The notes beneath the pieces are model-generated. The model was not told where the DNA came from. It was given only the letters and a program-made list of their open reading frames with translations, and did not search any database. DNA of 32,093 bases, taken from contig JAFGOB010000050.1 in assembly GCA_016926695.1 (NCBI GenBank), positions 1 to 32,093 of the forward strand, read 5' to 3'. Of this stretch, positions 21,239-30,663 are shown one piece after another. The first letter of the stretch is position 1. Every line of letters begins with the position of its first letter. Position numbers and translations under genes: made by a program. Source of the DNA: Dehalococcoidales bacterium. GTDB taxonomy: Bacteria; Chloroflexota; Dehalococcoidia; Dehalococcoidales; UBA3254.

Positions 21239-24190
21239 TTACCTCCGGGGGGATTCCAACAATACGGGGACAAAAAAGCTGAATGTATTACCTGCTCCTT
21301 TCTCGCTGATAAGCTGGATCCACCCGCCGTGGGCCTTCACAATCTGCTTTGACACCGCCAGCCCCAGTCCGATGCCGGGGAATTTTTGCCTGTCCTGTTC
21401 TATGCGGTGGTAAGGATTAAACAATCGTTCCCTTTCTTCCGGTGTTATGCCGGGACCGTAATCAGTTACCTCTACAACCAGACCGTCATTCTGAGTCATA
21501 GCTTTTAATTTGACCTCGCCGCCTTCCGGGCTGGACTGACTGGCATTGGAAAGCAGATTGGTAATAACCTGCTCTATTCGATCTCGGTCTATCATGGCCC
21601 GGGGCAAGTCCGCTTCTATATCGGCAACCAGCACCCGGCCCCTTTCCTCGACCATCCGCTTATGACGCTTAACAATACACTCAAAAAAAGCGGCCATATC
21701 GACCGGCAGAAGATCGAGTTTAAAGATACTCCTGTCAAACCTGCCGATATCTAGCAGTTCTTCAAGTCGTCTGGAAAGGGTCTGTACGCCTTTGTTCAGA
21801 TTATTTATCAACTTGCTCATCATGTCATCGCTGCCAGGCGAAATCAGCTCCCGAAGCATACCGGAAGAGACCTGTATCGGCGTAAGAGGAGTACGCAACT
21901 CATGGGCTAGAACATCGATGAAGAGCCCCCTGCTCCGGGCCTCCTGCTCCAGCTCAAGCCGGTGGGACTTCTCCTTACGGTAAAGCTCTTCCATATCTTC
22001 TCGCGCCTTTTTACGTTCCGTGATATCCCTGAATGCTATCACTACACCAGCCGGATTGCTCAGGTTGTCAGTTATCATATTGCCGCTCAACTCGCCTGGA
22101 TACTCGGAGCCGTCATATCTCCGCAACAGTATTTCGATGTTTTCAAGGACGCCGATCTCCAGGCAACGCAGAAAACTATCCCTGGCAAAGGATTCCATAC
22201 CTGGAGCGACAAACTGTAAAATATTCTTTCCCAGCATATCTTCCTTGTAGGCAGCCCGGGAAAGCCGGAGGCCTTTATTGTTGACATCCGTAATGACGCC
22301 ATCTAAATCCGCGATCACTATACCATCGCTGATGGACTCAATTATAGTACGCAGTTTCTCTTCAGATAATCTCAGTTCCCTCTCAAAGCGGTTCCTTTCC
22401 GTCACATCACGGAAGATAACCAGGTCGGCATCACTGTTGTGCCAACTGGTTTTTGCTCCGGTCACTTCCACAACCCTGGGATTCCCCATCTGGTCTACTA
22501 TATCAACCTCGTAACGGTTGGGGAGGTTTTCGCCTTTCATCCTGCGGTGATAGTTGTCCATCAGCCGGCTGCGTTCATGGGGCGCCACAAGATCACTCAG
22601 GGTCAACATTAACAGCTCTTCCCTGGTATATCCCATCAGATCGGAGGTCTGCCTGTTGCAGTAAACGATGTTGGCCTGTTCCCCTGCCAGAACGAATATT
22701 GCGTCATTGTTGTTCTCAATCATGGCCCTGAAATTTCGCTCGCTCTGAAGCAAAGCCTCACTCATCTTCCTGGACTGAGTTACATCAGTGTGCGTGCCTA
22801 TTGCTCTCAAAGGTTTTCCTTCAGGCGACCTGCTGACGATTTTCCCCCTGTCCAGGATCCATTTATAAGAACCGTCTTTACACTTAACCCTGTGCTCGCA
22901 GGAATACACTTGTACCTTGCCTTCAAAATATTTCGTCCATTCCCCGATAACCTTATCCCTGTCTTCCGGGTGAATCCGGGACTCCCACTCCTTAACGCTA
23001 TCGCCTATCTCATCTTCCTGGTAACCCAGCATAGCCTTCCACTGACCGGAGAAATAGACATGGTCGGATGCCAGGTCCCAGTCCCAAACTCCGTCACCCG
23101 CCCCCTCCAGGGCAAATTGCCAGCGCTCCTGGCTTTCTCTCAGAGATCTTTCCATTTCCTTCCGCTTGGTGATCTCCTGGCCAATGCCGTAAACCACGTT
23201 CTTGCCGCCGGACGTAACCGGAACCAGGTTCAAAAGAATGGTCTTGCGTTTGCTGTTTATTATGTACTCTGCTTCAAGCAAACGGGGGGACAGCAACATC
23301 TGGAAGGGCATTCCCCTGATCGGACCGTTTTTCTCGGGTATGGTATCCCATATCGACATCTTTTTCAGGTCTTCCATGGTACACTCCATGAACTCCAGCG
23401 CAGACCTGTTCGCATCGATATAGTACCCTGTTTCATCCACGACAAGAATAACGGCCATGGCGTTCTCGAATAGAAGCTGAAGCCTTTTAGCACTTTCGTG
23501 CAGCTCCTTTTCCATCCTCACTTCGCGTTCGGCATAATTGAACCAGTCCAGGGTCCGGATTTCCGTATGACTTTCTTTAAGGAACTGTTCAGGAGCTACA
23601 TAATAAATATTGCGATAGACCTGGTCTCCGCGAATAACCAGCGAGTGAGTCTGCATTATCCCCTTAATCATTTCCGTGGAGAATTTCCCACGCTCAAACT
23701 GGCACACCACCAGACAGGGAGTTTGTTGATACCGCTCCAGGTTTGTTTTAGCTTCATATTCCAGCAGCCTTTCCGAACCGGGGAACTGCTGCAATACCCA
23801 TTCAGTCTCAGTGGTAACCCTCAGAGCAGAGAAACCCTTCCTGAGAGCATTTTGGACCTCATAGGTTAACAAATCGAGGGTTTTTTCCGGGTCAAACAGC
23901 CCATCTTTTATATGAAATCTGCTTCCGTGTACCAGTACCAGCTTTCCTGAAGATTCAACCGAGGATAACTCAATACCCACCGATCGCAGGGTATCACGAA
24001 GCTGTTTGGCCGAATGGGTATCATAGATAATCAGGCATCTCTCATTCCGCTCCAATCCTACCCGTAAAAAAGATGAAATAAAAGCCTGCCATTCCTCCTG
24101 ATTATCGTAAATCAAACACAGGTGATTTGGTGCTTTGACGTACTTAAGCTCCTCGATAGGAATTGATTTCCGGCCTGCCTGTTCATCCAT
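21239..24190 (-). CDS. Soluble MEDS-4xPAS sensor histidine kinase
   Basis: This 983-residue protein starts with an MEDS sensory domain (about residues 10-200; CLIYDNQEEW, RCLIIYD and CLVVCQFERGKF blocks), known from DcmR and methanogen/methylotroph regulators. Four PAS units follow (about 225-350, 355-480, 490-605 and 615-735), then a HisKA domain with H763 in LAHELRTPL and an HATPase domain with NLLSNASQSSP, DYGPGI and GIGLGL. No membrane helix is visible. It is probably a cytosolic multi-ligand or redox sensor. No response regulator lies beside it, so it is an orphan kinase. The ATG at 24190 is preferred (AAAGGAGA 3 nt upstream); a TTG 8 codons earlier is unlikely. Its neighbour is the divergent chemoreceptor gene. 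Confidence 0.93.
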   Translation of the reverse strand: MDEQAGRKSIPIEELKYVKAPNHLCLIYDNQEEWQAFISSFLRVGLERNERCLIIYDTHSAKQLRDTLRSVGIELSSVESSGKLVLVHGSRFHIKDGLFDPEKTLDLLTYEVQNALRKGFSALRVTTETEWVLQQFPGSERLLEYEAKTNLERYQQTPCLVVCQFERGKFSTEMIKGIMQTHSLVIRGDQVYRNIYYVAPEQFLKESHTEIRTLDWFNYAEREVRMEKELHESAKRLQLLFENAMAVILVVDETGYYIDANRSALEFMECTMEDLKKMSIWDTIPEKNGPIRGMPFQMLLSPRLLEAEYIINSKRKTILLNLVPVTSGGKNVVYGIGQEITKRKEMERSLRESQERWQFALEGAGDGVWDWDLASDHVYFSGQWKAMLGYQEDEIGDSVKEWESRIHPEDRDKVIGEWTKYFEGKVQVYSCEHRVKCKDGSYKWILDRGKIVSRSPEGKPLRAIGTHTDVTQSRKMSEALLQSERNFRAMIENNNDAIFVLAGEQANIVYCNRQTSDLMGYTREELLMLTLSDLVAPHERSRLMDNYHRRMKGENLPNRYEVDIVDQMGNPRVVEVTGAKTSWHNSDADLVIFRDVTERNRFERELRLSEEKLRTIIESISDGIVIADLDGVITDVNNKGLRLSRAAYKEDMLGKNILQFVAPGMESFARDSFLRCLEIGVLENIEILLRRYDGSEYPGELSGNMITDNLSNPAGVVIAFRDITERKKAREDMEELYRKEKSHRLELEQEARSRGLFIDVLAHELRTPLTPIQVSSGMLRELISPGSDDMMSKLINNLNKGVQTLSRRLEELLDIGRFDRSIFKLDLLPVDMAAFFECIVKRHKRMVEERGRVLVADIEADLPRAMIDRDRIEQVITNLLSNASQSSPEGGEVKLKAMTQNDGLVVEVTDYGPGITPEERERLFNPYHRIEQDRQKFPGIGLGLAVSKQIVKAHGGWIQLISEKGAGNTFSFFVPVLLESPRR

Positions 24191-24382
24191 GGTTCTCCTT
24201 TCATCACCAGTCAATTATACATCCCCGATGAAATCCATACAGACCATCTCTAATTTTCATTATATGTTTGAATGAAAAACATTGATATAATATCCATTAA
24301 GACAGTCGTCTGTGTGCCTGATGATTTCATTATGTACTAAATGAGGTTGTCCGTCAAAACCAGTTTAAAGCCAAATAAACAC

Positions 24383-24563
24383 TGCCTGACCGGTCCAGGC
24401 ACGTATTTATCCAGGCTAAAACTTCACTTTTATATAGACACAAAAACACCACCGTAACCGCCGCCGGGAAACAAATCAAACCTGAAGGTTGATTTTCCAT
24501 CCACTCTGTATAACATCGACATGGGTGACAATACACATTTTTACCTGTAAGAAATTACCCATG
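24383..24563. other. Inverted repeats in the kinase/chemoreceptor divergent gap
   Basis: The 506-bp AT-rich gap 24191-24696 holds no ORF I can support. It contains TGCCTG (24383-24388)/CAGGCA (24396-24401) and CATGGGT (24520-24526)/ACCCATG (24557-24563). Candidate minus-strand -10 (TATAAT, plus 24259-24264) and plus-strand -10 (24286-24291) boxes also lie here. Confidence 0.4.
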
Positions 24564-24605
24564 GTGAATCGTATACTCCTTCAGGCATTTTTGTCTCAAT
24601 TCAAA

Positions 24606-24635
24606 TTGTCCTCTGAGACGCTCACTTCTTAAAAT
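24606..24635 (+). promoter_or_regulatory. Candidate promoter of the chemoreceptor/cheW operon
   Basis: TTGTCC (24606-24611), 18 bp, TAAAAT (24630-24635). A housekeeping type is more likely than a flagellar sigma-28 promoter, whose TAAA-N15-GCCGATAA pattern I do not see. Confidence 0.45.
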
Positions 24636-24696
24636 AAATAGAAAGTAACAGGACTAAATTTAAAGAATAAAATAAAACAATAAAGAAGGGAGGCAT

Positions 24697-26610
24697 ATGA
24701 AACTAAATATCCAGTGGAAACTCTTCGGGGGATTTGGAATCGTGGTACTACTGCTGATTGCGGTTGCGGTAGTCAGCTTTATGAACATGAGTTCCATCAA
24801 CAACGGCACAACCAGCGTTTATAAGGACGGATTGATGCCGGTTACTCAGCTTGCCGCAATAGACACCAGCATGAAAAACATCAGGGGTAATATCTATAAA
24901 TACATCCTGAAATCTGACGAACGGCAAAATATTTTACAGGAGATCTCACAGGACAGGGACGCGGTAGATAAAAAAATCGAGGAATACAAACAGACTATAG
25001 CTATAGAAATGAACCTGCATGCCAGTTCAGAGACCAACACAATCAGAAAGAATGAAGTGTCAAATATAGAGACGAATTGGAAGACATATCAGGCAGAAGC
25101 AGAAAAAATCATTCAGGCGGTCGACGAGGGAAGGGATGATGATGTAGCCGCGTTAATAGCTACCGGCAGCGTTGTGGTCAACTCCCGGGGCTCCATGGTC
25201 GCGTCATGTACCAAACTTCAGGAGCTTGAAACGAATAATGTAGAAGAAATAATGTCCAATAGCCAGCAGACTTTTGCCAGCTCCACTATCATTATCATCG
25301 CACTTGCAATCTTTGCAACCGTTGGGGCGATCGGCATTGCCGTCATACTTACCAGGGGTATTACAGGACCGATTAATAAAGTAAAGAATGCACTCCAAAA
25401 AATGGCCAGGGCCGATTTAACCGAATCAGTTACAATCAATTCAACGGATGAGACAGGGGCTATGGCCAAAGCCTATAATGAGACCCAGAAATACCTGAAT
25501 GAACTGGTTGGACAACTGAAAGAAAGCGCCCTCCAGCTCACCTCCGCCAGCGACCAACTGGCTGTTGCCGCCAAGCAGTCCGGAGAATCCACTCAGCAGG
25601 TCGCTACCTCCAGTCAGCAGATGGCTAAGGGAGCACAGGAACAGTCCAACAATGCACAGGAGACCTCCAGGTCTATCGGCCAGTTATCCGAGGCCATCGC
25701 CAGTTTATCCTCCGGCGCCACAGAACAGGCAACCAGCGTTCAAAAGGCGGTTTCATCTATTACCGGAGTAGCCAATACCATGTCCCAGGTCGCGGAAAAT
25801 GCCGCTCAGGCCGCCAAAGGCGCTCAGCTCGCCGCTGAGTCTGCCAATCTCGGCGCTTCCAATTCCAAACAGACCCTGGCCGGAATGGATAAAATTAAAG
25901 TGTCCACCGGTGATGTAGCTAAAAAAATAGAAGAACTAGGTGCCCGCTCCACCGAAATCGGCAAGATTGTGGCCGTTATCGATGACATCGCGGCTCAAAC
26001 CAACCTGCTCGCTCTTAATGCCGCTATCGAGGCTGCCAGGGCCGGCGAACAGGGACGCGGCTTCGCCGTCGTCTCCGATGAGGTCAGAAAACTGGCCGAA
26101 CGCACTGCTACCGCCACCAAGGAAATCGCCGAGCTTATCTCTTCCGTCCAGAAGGGAGTCAACGAGGCCAACGAGGTCATGGCGGCAGGCAGCTCAGCCG
26201 TATCAGAGGGATATGAAATGGCCCTCAAGGCCGGCGAGTCCCTCAAAGAAATCCTCAAGACTGTCTCGGATGTAAACTCACAGGTAGACCAGATATCATC
26301 CAGGGCCCAGGACGTCAATACAGCCACTAACGACCTGGTCAAGATTATCGACGGAGTAGGCAGGGTAACCGAGCAGAATACGGTGGCAACTGAGCAGATG
26401 TCAGCCAGCGCCACTCAGGTCAGCAAGGCAGTTGAGACTGTAGCCGGCATCGCCGAGGAAAACAGCGCCGCCACCGAGCAGGTCTCAGCCTCAGCCCAGG
26501 AAATGAGCGCCCAGGTCCAGGAAATAGTCGCCTCCGCCCAGACACTTAAAGATATGGCCACTACTCTGGAACAAAGCGTCGCCATGTTCAAGGTTAATTC
26601 TAACAAATAG
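24697..26610 (+). CDS. Methyl-accepting chemotaxis protein
   Basis: The 637-residue receptor has TM1 (about residues 10-30), an extracellular four-helix-bundle ligand domain (31-195), TM2 (about 196-219), HAMP (220-272) and a long cytoplasmic signalling coiled coil. The hairpin tip (about residues 420-465), with [20 protein letters not shown], binds CheA/CheW. The 4HB sensor carries no motif that reveals its ligand. No C-terminal CheR-binding pentapeptide (NWETF type) is present, the end being [18 protein letters not shown] ribosome site lies just upstream. It forms an operon with cheW, 11 nt downstream, but no other che or flagellar gene occurs here. The receptor may therefore serve a chemosensory array controlling pili or gene expression, not necessarily flagella. 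Confidence 0.95.
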   Translation: MKLNIQWKLFGGFGIVVLLLIAVAVVSFMNMSSINNGTTSVYKDGLMPVTQLAAIDTSMKNIRGNIYKYILKSDERQNILQEISQDRDAVDKKIEEYKQTIAIEMNLHASSETNTIRKNEVSNIETNWKTYQAEAEKIIQAVDEGRDDDVAALIATGSVVVNSRGSMVASCTKLQELETNNVEEIMSNSQQTFASSTIIIIALAIFATVGAIGIAVILTRGITGPINKVKNALQKMARADLTESVTINSTDETGAMAKAYNETQKYLNELVGQLKESALQLTSASDQLAVAAKQSGESTQQVATSSQQMAKGAQEQSNNAQETSRSIGQLSEAIASLSSGATEQATSVQKAVSSITGVANTMSQVAENAAQAAKGAQLAAESANLGASNSKQTLAGMDKIKVSTGDVAKKIEELGARSTEIGKIVAVIDDIAAQTNLLALNAAIEAARAGEQGRGFAVVSDEVRKLAERTATATKEIAELISSVQKGVNEANEVMAAGSSAVSEGYEMALKAGESLKEILKTVSDVNSQVDQISSRAQDVNTATNDLVKIIDGVGRVTEQNTVATEQMSASATQVSKAVETVAGIAEENSAATEQVSASAQEMSAQVQEIVASAQTLKDMATTLEQSVAMFKVNSNK

Positions 26611-26621
26611 GGAGTATCGAG

Positions 26622-27065
26622 ATGTCTGAAACTATCGCTGTAGCTGAAAAACAACTGGTAGTCTTTACACTGGGAGAACAGGCTTATGCCGTCGATATCT
26701 CCATCGTAAGAGAAATTATCCAGATACAGCCTATTACCAGGGTGCCGGGAACCCATCACTCCATCCAGGGCGTAATCAACCTGAGAGGATCTGTGATCCC
26801 CACCGTTGACCTGCATATCTGCTTCAACCAGGAAAAGGCTGAAAAAGACAAAAATACCCGTATCGTTGTGGTAAACTGCCGCAACCAGGATGTAGGGGTT
26901 ATTGTGGACTCGGTTGACGAGGTACTGCGCGTACCGGTAGACTCGATCGAACCAGCCACCGAGCTCTTTACCGATGGAAATGCAGACCATGTTCGGGGTC
27001 TGGTTAAACTCTCCGAAAGAATGGTTATACTGCTTGATATGGACCAGGTGCTATCCTCCAGATAA
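26622..27065 (+). CDS. cheW: CheW chemotaxis coupling protein
   Basis: The 147-residue protein is a complete CheW: QLVVFTLGEQAYAVDI, VREII, RVPGTHHSIQGVINLRGSVIP (motif at about residues 44-64, given in part), VDSVDEVL and a final hydrophobic strand. It links chemoreceptors to the CheA kinase. It follows the receptor gene with an 11-nt gap and ends in the strong terminator at 27108-27148. A lone receptor-cheW pair is usual for a dedicated array input, with CheA and the rest encoded elsewhere. Confidence 0.95.
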   Translation: MSETIAVAEKQLVVFTLGEQAYAVDISIVREIIQIQPITRVPGTHHSIQGVINLRGSVIPTVDLHICFNQEKAEKDKNTRIVVVNCRNQDVGVIVDSVDEVLRVPVDSIEPATELFTDGNADHVRGLVKLSERMVILLDMDQVLSSR

Positions 27066-27107
27066 TGAACACGAAATCCCCGGCGGACGGTTATAGAGGA
27101 TAACAAC

Positions 27108-27148
27108 AAGAGAGCCCCGTTTATTCACAAGGTGAGCGGGGCTCTCTT
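27108..27148. terminator. Bidirectional terminator between cheW and AOR genes
   Basis: AAGAGAGCCCCG (27108-27119) and CGGGGCTCTCTT (27137-27148) form a 12-bp stem. Plus-strand reading gives CTCTCTTTA after the stem; minus-strand reading gives CTCTTGTTGTT. It serves both convergent transcripts, cheW and AOR. Confidence 0.88.
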
Positions 27149-27174
27149 TATCCATTACCGCCCCTTCTATCCGG

Positions 27175-29112
27175 TTAACCCAGAAGCCCCCGCGCGTCCA
27201 GTCTTTCCGCTACCTCGCTCAACCCAAGCTGTTCGAGTTTTGTTCTGGTAGGAAGACCGTTCTCCGCGTTCCAGTCGCGCAGGACATAATATTCGCTCTT
27301 TACCTTTTCAAATTCTTCAAGGTCTATCACGGCATCCAGCCGGGATATTATTTTACCCCCCGGTCCGGGCATAAGGGCATCCGGATTATAAAAGACTTCT
27401 CCCTTTTTTAAAGGTTCCCTGAAGAAATATTCCATCAACCGGTCGCCCTTCCTTCCTTCCCATCCCTGGCTTAACAGTATCGCCCTTTGCAGATTGGCGA
27501 TCCTCTCGCCGATCAGATAGAGGTCGCTCTCCCCGATTTCGCGCCCGGTTATTGCGGAATAGATGCGGCTCTCCATGGAAGGATCGCCGACATGTCCGCC
27601 CGGATAGTCCGCATATGTCAAATTCATCGGCCAGTGTACGTCACAAAGCACCAGGCTTTCCTGGACATAGGACCTGTCCTGGACAATCTTGGCGGCCAGG
27701 GCCTTGCCCCCGAATGTCGAAAAATCGCCCGCCAGGGGGCCGCCCCAGAACCTGGCAGCCAGCTCTATCAGGTCGTCAGTGGAAAGGAAAGCGTTTTTAT
27801 CCCCCTTCATCCAGTTGCACCAGTTAATCAGCGTATTTCCAGCCACGGCATGCAGTTGGGATACGGGACGGCGGGGCTCGGTGGCATAAAACAGGGCAGT
27901 GGTCAGTATCAGCCTGGGATCGTAGTCCTTGGTCTCACTGGTCGGGGTAGCCACATATCTTTCCAGTATTTTAGAGGCCCTTTCCCCCAGTGCCGAGGCA
28001 GCATTGGAAGTACCGCGCGCCAGCAGATCGCCGAAACCTTCTCTGAAGGAGATCATATGTACCAGGGTCTCAATGAATTCCAGGCTGCCGAATACGGAGA
28101 AGGGGATTCCTGTATCATTTTCACTCACCAGCCCTTCCCGGTAGCAGTCCATCAGCCAGAGCATCATGGGCATCATCACTATGGTATCCAGTCCGAAACC
28201 GTCACAGAGACGGATCGCCTTCAGCCTGACCTCGTTGTTACCCCCGCCGTAATATTCCATGGTAGCCCGGGTATACACGCCCTGCGCCTGGCAAAAGGAC
28301 TTGAACCGCCTGCCGTTTTCCGCCACGTAGCTCTGCCTGTTGCAGCCGATACCACACCCGTAGCAGTTTTCTCTGACAGTCAGTCCCGGTACTCCCCAGG
28401 GTGAAGGCCCTCCAAAAACAGAGTCCCTCATCAGTCTCATTTGTTCAACCAGTTGCCGCAGCTTTTCGGGAGAGGCGGCTGAGGGTTTTTTCCGGCCTGC
28501 TACAGCCACGGCCTTGAGATTTTTCGAACCCATGACTGCACCCAGCCCGCCGGATATGGAAGCACCCCCGTCCGCCAGCGCGGTAGCAAAAACCACCCTG
28601 TGCTCAGCCGCCGGACCGATGGCTGTTACCGCAACGCCCTTCCCCAGCTCCGCCCTTATAGCCTCACCGGCATCGAAAGCGGTCATACCCCACAGCGAGG
28701 CCGCATCCCTGGTCTCCACCATATCATCATGAAGATACAGGTAGACCGGCCTCTCCGCCTTTCCCTTCACAGCCAGGGCATCAAAGCCGGAGGCTTTTAA
28801 AAACGGTCCCCATCTTCCTCCCAGGTTTCCGTACGAAAAATACCCGGGATTGCGTAAGGCTGATTTGCCGCACATTATCCAGCGGCACCCGGCAAAACCG
28901 AAGAAACCGGTGGTCGGGCCGGTGGCGTAGACCAGGCAGTTTTCAGGTGCCATGGCATCGGTGTCAACCGGCGCCATCTCCCAGAATAACCTGGCCGCCA
29001 GACCCCTCCCGCCGATAAAGCGGCGGGTATTATCTTCATCCGGGACAATAACGCTTTTACCCGTGGATAAATCAATCTTCAGGACCTGACCGGCGTAACC
29101 GCAATCAGACAT
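27175..29112 (-). CDS. Aldehyde:ferredoxin oxidoreductase family protein (tungsten type)
   Basis: The 645-residue protein has the AOR N-terminal domain (GRGLAARLFWE, GPTTGFFGFAGCRWIM), with tungstopterin-binding loops, and the AOR C-terminal domain. The 4Fe-4S ligands are C250, C253, C257 (CYGCGIGC) and C490 (LVLCDVHW), the standard AOR arrangement. Relatives oxidise aldehydes or reduce carboxylates with ferredoxin and require a W (or Mo) bis-pterin cofactor. A cytosolic enzyme is expected; no signal peptide is seen. The substrate is undetermined, as AOR families include FOR, GAPOR, WOR and benzoyl-type enzymes. It is divergent from two alcohol dehydrogenases, which suggests an alcohol-aldehyde-acid route. 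The ribosome site is weak (GAGGTG 9 nt upstream). Confidence 0.94.
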   Translation of the reverse strand: MSDCGYAGQVLKIDLSTGKSVIVPDEDNTRRFIGGRGLAARLFWEMAPVDTDAMAPENCLVYATGPTTGFFGFAGCRWIMCGKSALRNPGYFSYGNLGGRWGPFLKASGFDALAVKGKAERPVYLYLHDDMVETRDAASLWGMTAFDAGEAIRAELGKGVAVTAIGPAAEHRVVFATALADGGASISGGLGAVMGSKNLKAVAVAGRKKPSAASPEKLRQLVEQMRLMRDSVFGGPSPWGVPGLTVRENCYGCGIGCNRQSYVAENGRRFKSFCQAQGVYTRATMEYYGGGNNEVRLKAIRLCDGFGLDTIVMMPMMLWLMDCYREGLVSENDTGIPFSVFGSLEFIETLVHMISFREGFGDLLARGTSNAASALGERASKILERYVATPTSETKDYDPRLILTTALFYATEPRRPVSQLHAVAGNTLINWCNWMKGDKNAFLSTDDLIELAARFWGGPLAGDFSTFGGKALAAKIVQDRSYVQESLVLCDVHWPMNLTYADYPGGHVGDPSMESRIYSAITGREIGESDLYLIGERIANLQRAILLSQGWEGRKGDRLMEYFFREPLKKGEVFYNPDALMPGPGGKIISRLDAVIDLEEFEKVKSEYYVLRDWNAENGLPTRTKLEQLGLSEVAERLDARGLLG

Positions 29113-29160
29113 ATTCCCGCCACCTCAGCTATTTCTTAGTCGATACAGACGCTCCGGAGC

Positions 29161-29169
29161 ATAATACCA
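29161..29169 (-). promoter_or_regulatory. Extended -10 candidate for the AOR gene
   Basis: Minus-strand TGGTATTAT, about 50 bp before the AOR start. The -35 is not recognisable, as is common for extended -10 promoters. Confidence 0.4.
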
Positions 29170-29203
29170 CTCCCCATAGTACAGTTACCGGTCTGCTGTG
29201 GTT

Positions 29204-29330
29204 ACTATTCTAAATCACAAAAACAGGCCAGCGCAAACCTTCTCCGGACCTTTGCGATACCGGACATTGCCAGACGTAACATACGCCGGGGTAAGAGCAC
29301 ATCCATGCAAGGACGCGTCTACTATTCTAA
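29204..29330. repeat. Two copies of ACTATTCTAA between AOR and ADH genes
   Basis: ACTATTCTAA occurs at 29204-29213 and 29321-29330, 117 bp apart on the same strand. The second copy spans the -35 position of the ADH promoter. The core ATTCTAA also appears in the 11-bp operator at 13615-13621, so the same regulator might act here. Confidence 0.45.
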
Positions 29331-29344
29331 TCAAATCGGCGGTA

Positions 29345-29353
29345 TGCTATAAT
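29345..29353 (+). promoter_or_regulatory. Extended -10 promoter for the ADH pair
   Basis: TGCTATAAT is a perfect extended -10 (TG at 29345-29346, TATAAT 29348-29353). It implies a leader of about 155 nt before the first ADH. Confidence 0.6.
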
Positions 29354-29516
29354 GATGCTAAATTCAGGAACTCCAGTTCCGATATTCAAGAATACTGTTT
29401 TTCCCTTCATCCCTTTCTAAAGTGCTGGGTTTTTCCTGGAAACCCCGACAGAACACCGGCGTAAAAGAATAACAATTATGGATTACATATTAAAATAATC
29501 TTATAGGAGGTTGTTG

Positions 29517-30602
29517 ATGAAGGCCGCAGTCTGTTACGAGTTCGGTAAACCCCTGGTTATCGAGGAGGTTGACCTTGCTCCTCCCAAAAAGACAGAAGTA
29601 AAGGTAAAGGTAGCTGTCGTGGCTATTTGCCACAGCGACATACATGATATGAAAGGCGAATTGCCGGGAACCGTCCCCTTTGTCGGCGGACATGAAGTGG
29701 CCGGTTATGTGGAAGAAACGGGACCTGATGTAACCACCGTAAAAACCGGAGACACGGTGGTTGTTTCCCTTCTGAAGTCCTGTGGAAAATGCCATTTTTG
29801 CGTTACAGGCCTGCCGCACCTGTGCAATGGTTTCGGTCCCCCCTCACAGGAGGTACGCATTACTACCAAAAAAGGGCAGCCGCTGGCTATCAAAGGCGGA
29901 GTGGGAGGATTTGCGGAATACGTGGTGGTCGATGAATCATCGCTGTCGGTAATACCCAAAGATATGTCCGTTGAAAGTGCAGCCCTGCTGGCCTGCGGCG
30001 TAATATCCGGGTGGGGAGCCGTTGTCAACCGCGCCAAAGTCCGTCCGTTCAACAGCGTGGTGGTAATCGGGACCGGCGGTGTAGGGCTGAATGCCATCCA
30101 GGGCGCCGCCTACTCGGGAGCATACCCAGTCATCGCAGTTGACGTCCTGGACAATAAACTGAAAGCCGCCATGGACTTCGGCGCCACTCACACCGTAAAC
30201 TCAAAGCAGGTCAATCCCATTGAAGAAGTCAAGAAGCTGACTTCAGGCAGGGGCGCGGAGTATGTCTTTGTAACAGTCGGCAGCGTTCCGGCCATCCTTC
30301 AGGGTTTCGACATGTGCGGCCCGCGCGGGACGACCGTTATGGTCGGATTGCCCTCCATCAAAGACTCGCTGACCATGATGCCGATGAGTTTTATCCGCTC
30401 CGAAAGGACTCTCTGCGGGGGATTCATGGGCTCAACCAATCTCAAGGAAGATATACCCAATCTGATCAGGCTGTATCAGAAAGGCGTACTCAAGCTGGAC
30501 GAACTGATCACCGGACGCTATCCCCTGGAGAAAATCAATGAAGCCGTCGCATCAGTCGAGAGAGGAGAAGCCCTGCGCAATATCATTGTCATGGATCAAT
30601 AG
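29517..30602 (+). CDS. Zinc-dependent alcohol dehydrogenase (MDR), paralogue 1
   Basis: The 361-residue enzyme has the catalytic-zinc residues C38 (ICHSD), H59-E60 (GGHEVAG) and a later ACG cysteine, and a complete structural-zinc lobe C89, C92, C95, C103 (CGKCHFC...C). The Rossmann motif GTGGVG is followed by an aspartate (VDVLD), pointing to NAD rather than NADP. It should oxidise a primary or secondary alcohol, or reduce the aldehyde or ketone. The ATG at 29517 is set by AGGAGG 6 nt upstream and by alignment with the paralogue (both begin MKAA). It precedes paralogue 2 by 61 bp with no terminator. Fitting neighbour: the divergent AOR. Confidence 0.93.
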   Translation: MKAAVCYEFGKPLVIEEVDLAPPKKTEVKVKVAVVAICHSDIHDMKGELPGTVPFVGGHEVAGYVEETGPDVTTVKTGDTVVVSLLKSCGKCHFCVTGLPHLCNGFGPPSQEVRITTKKGQPLAIKGGVGGFAEYVVVDESSLSVIPKDMSVESAALLACGVISGWGAVVNRAKVRPFNSVVVIGTGGVGLNAIQGAAYSGAYPVIAVDVLDNKLKAAMDFGATHTVNSKQVNPIEEVKKLTSGRGAEYVFVTVGSVPAILQGFDMCGPRGTTVMVGLPSIKDSLTMMPMSFIRSERTLCGGFMGSTNLKEDIPNLIRLYQKGVLKLDELITGRYPLEKINEAVASVERGEALRNIIVMDQ

Positions 30603-30663
30603 AATACACTTCCCTGTATGGCGCTTATAAAAATGTTTTAAATATTATTACAGGAGGCCGAAT

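Noticed and set aside
22790..23473. Long plus-strand ORF (227 residues) inside the MEDS/PAS kinase
   Set aside because: It is antisense to an unmistakable kinase and its sequence has no fold-like pattern.
27487..28404. Plus-strand 305-residue ORF antisense to AOR
   Set aside because: It is the shadow of a GC-rich minus-strand gene, with no ribosome site and no family motifs.
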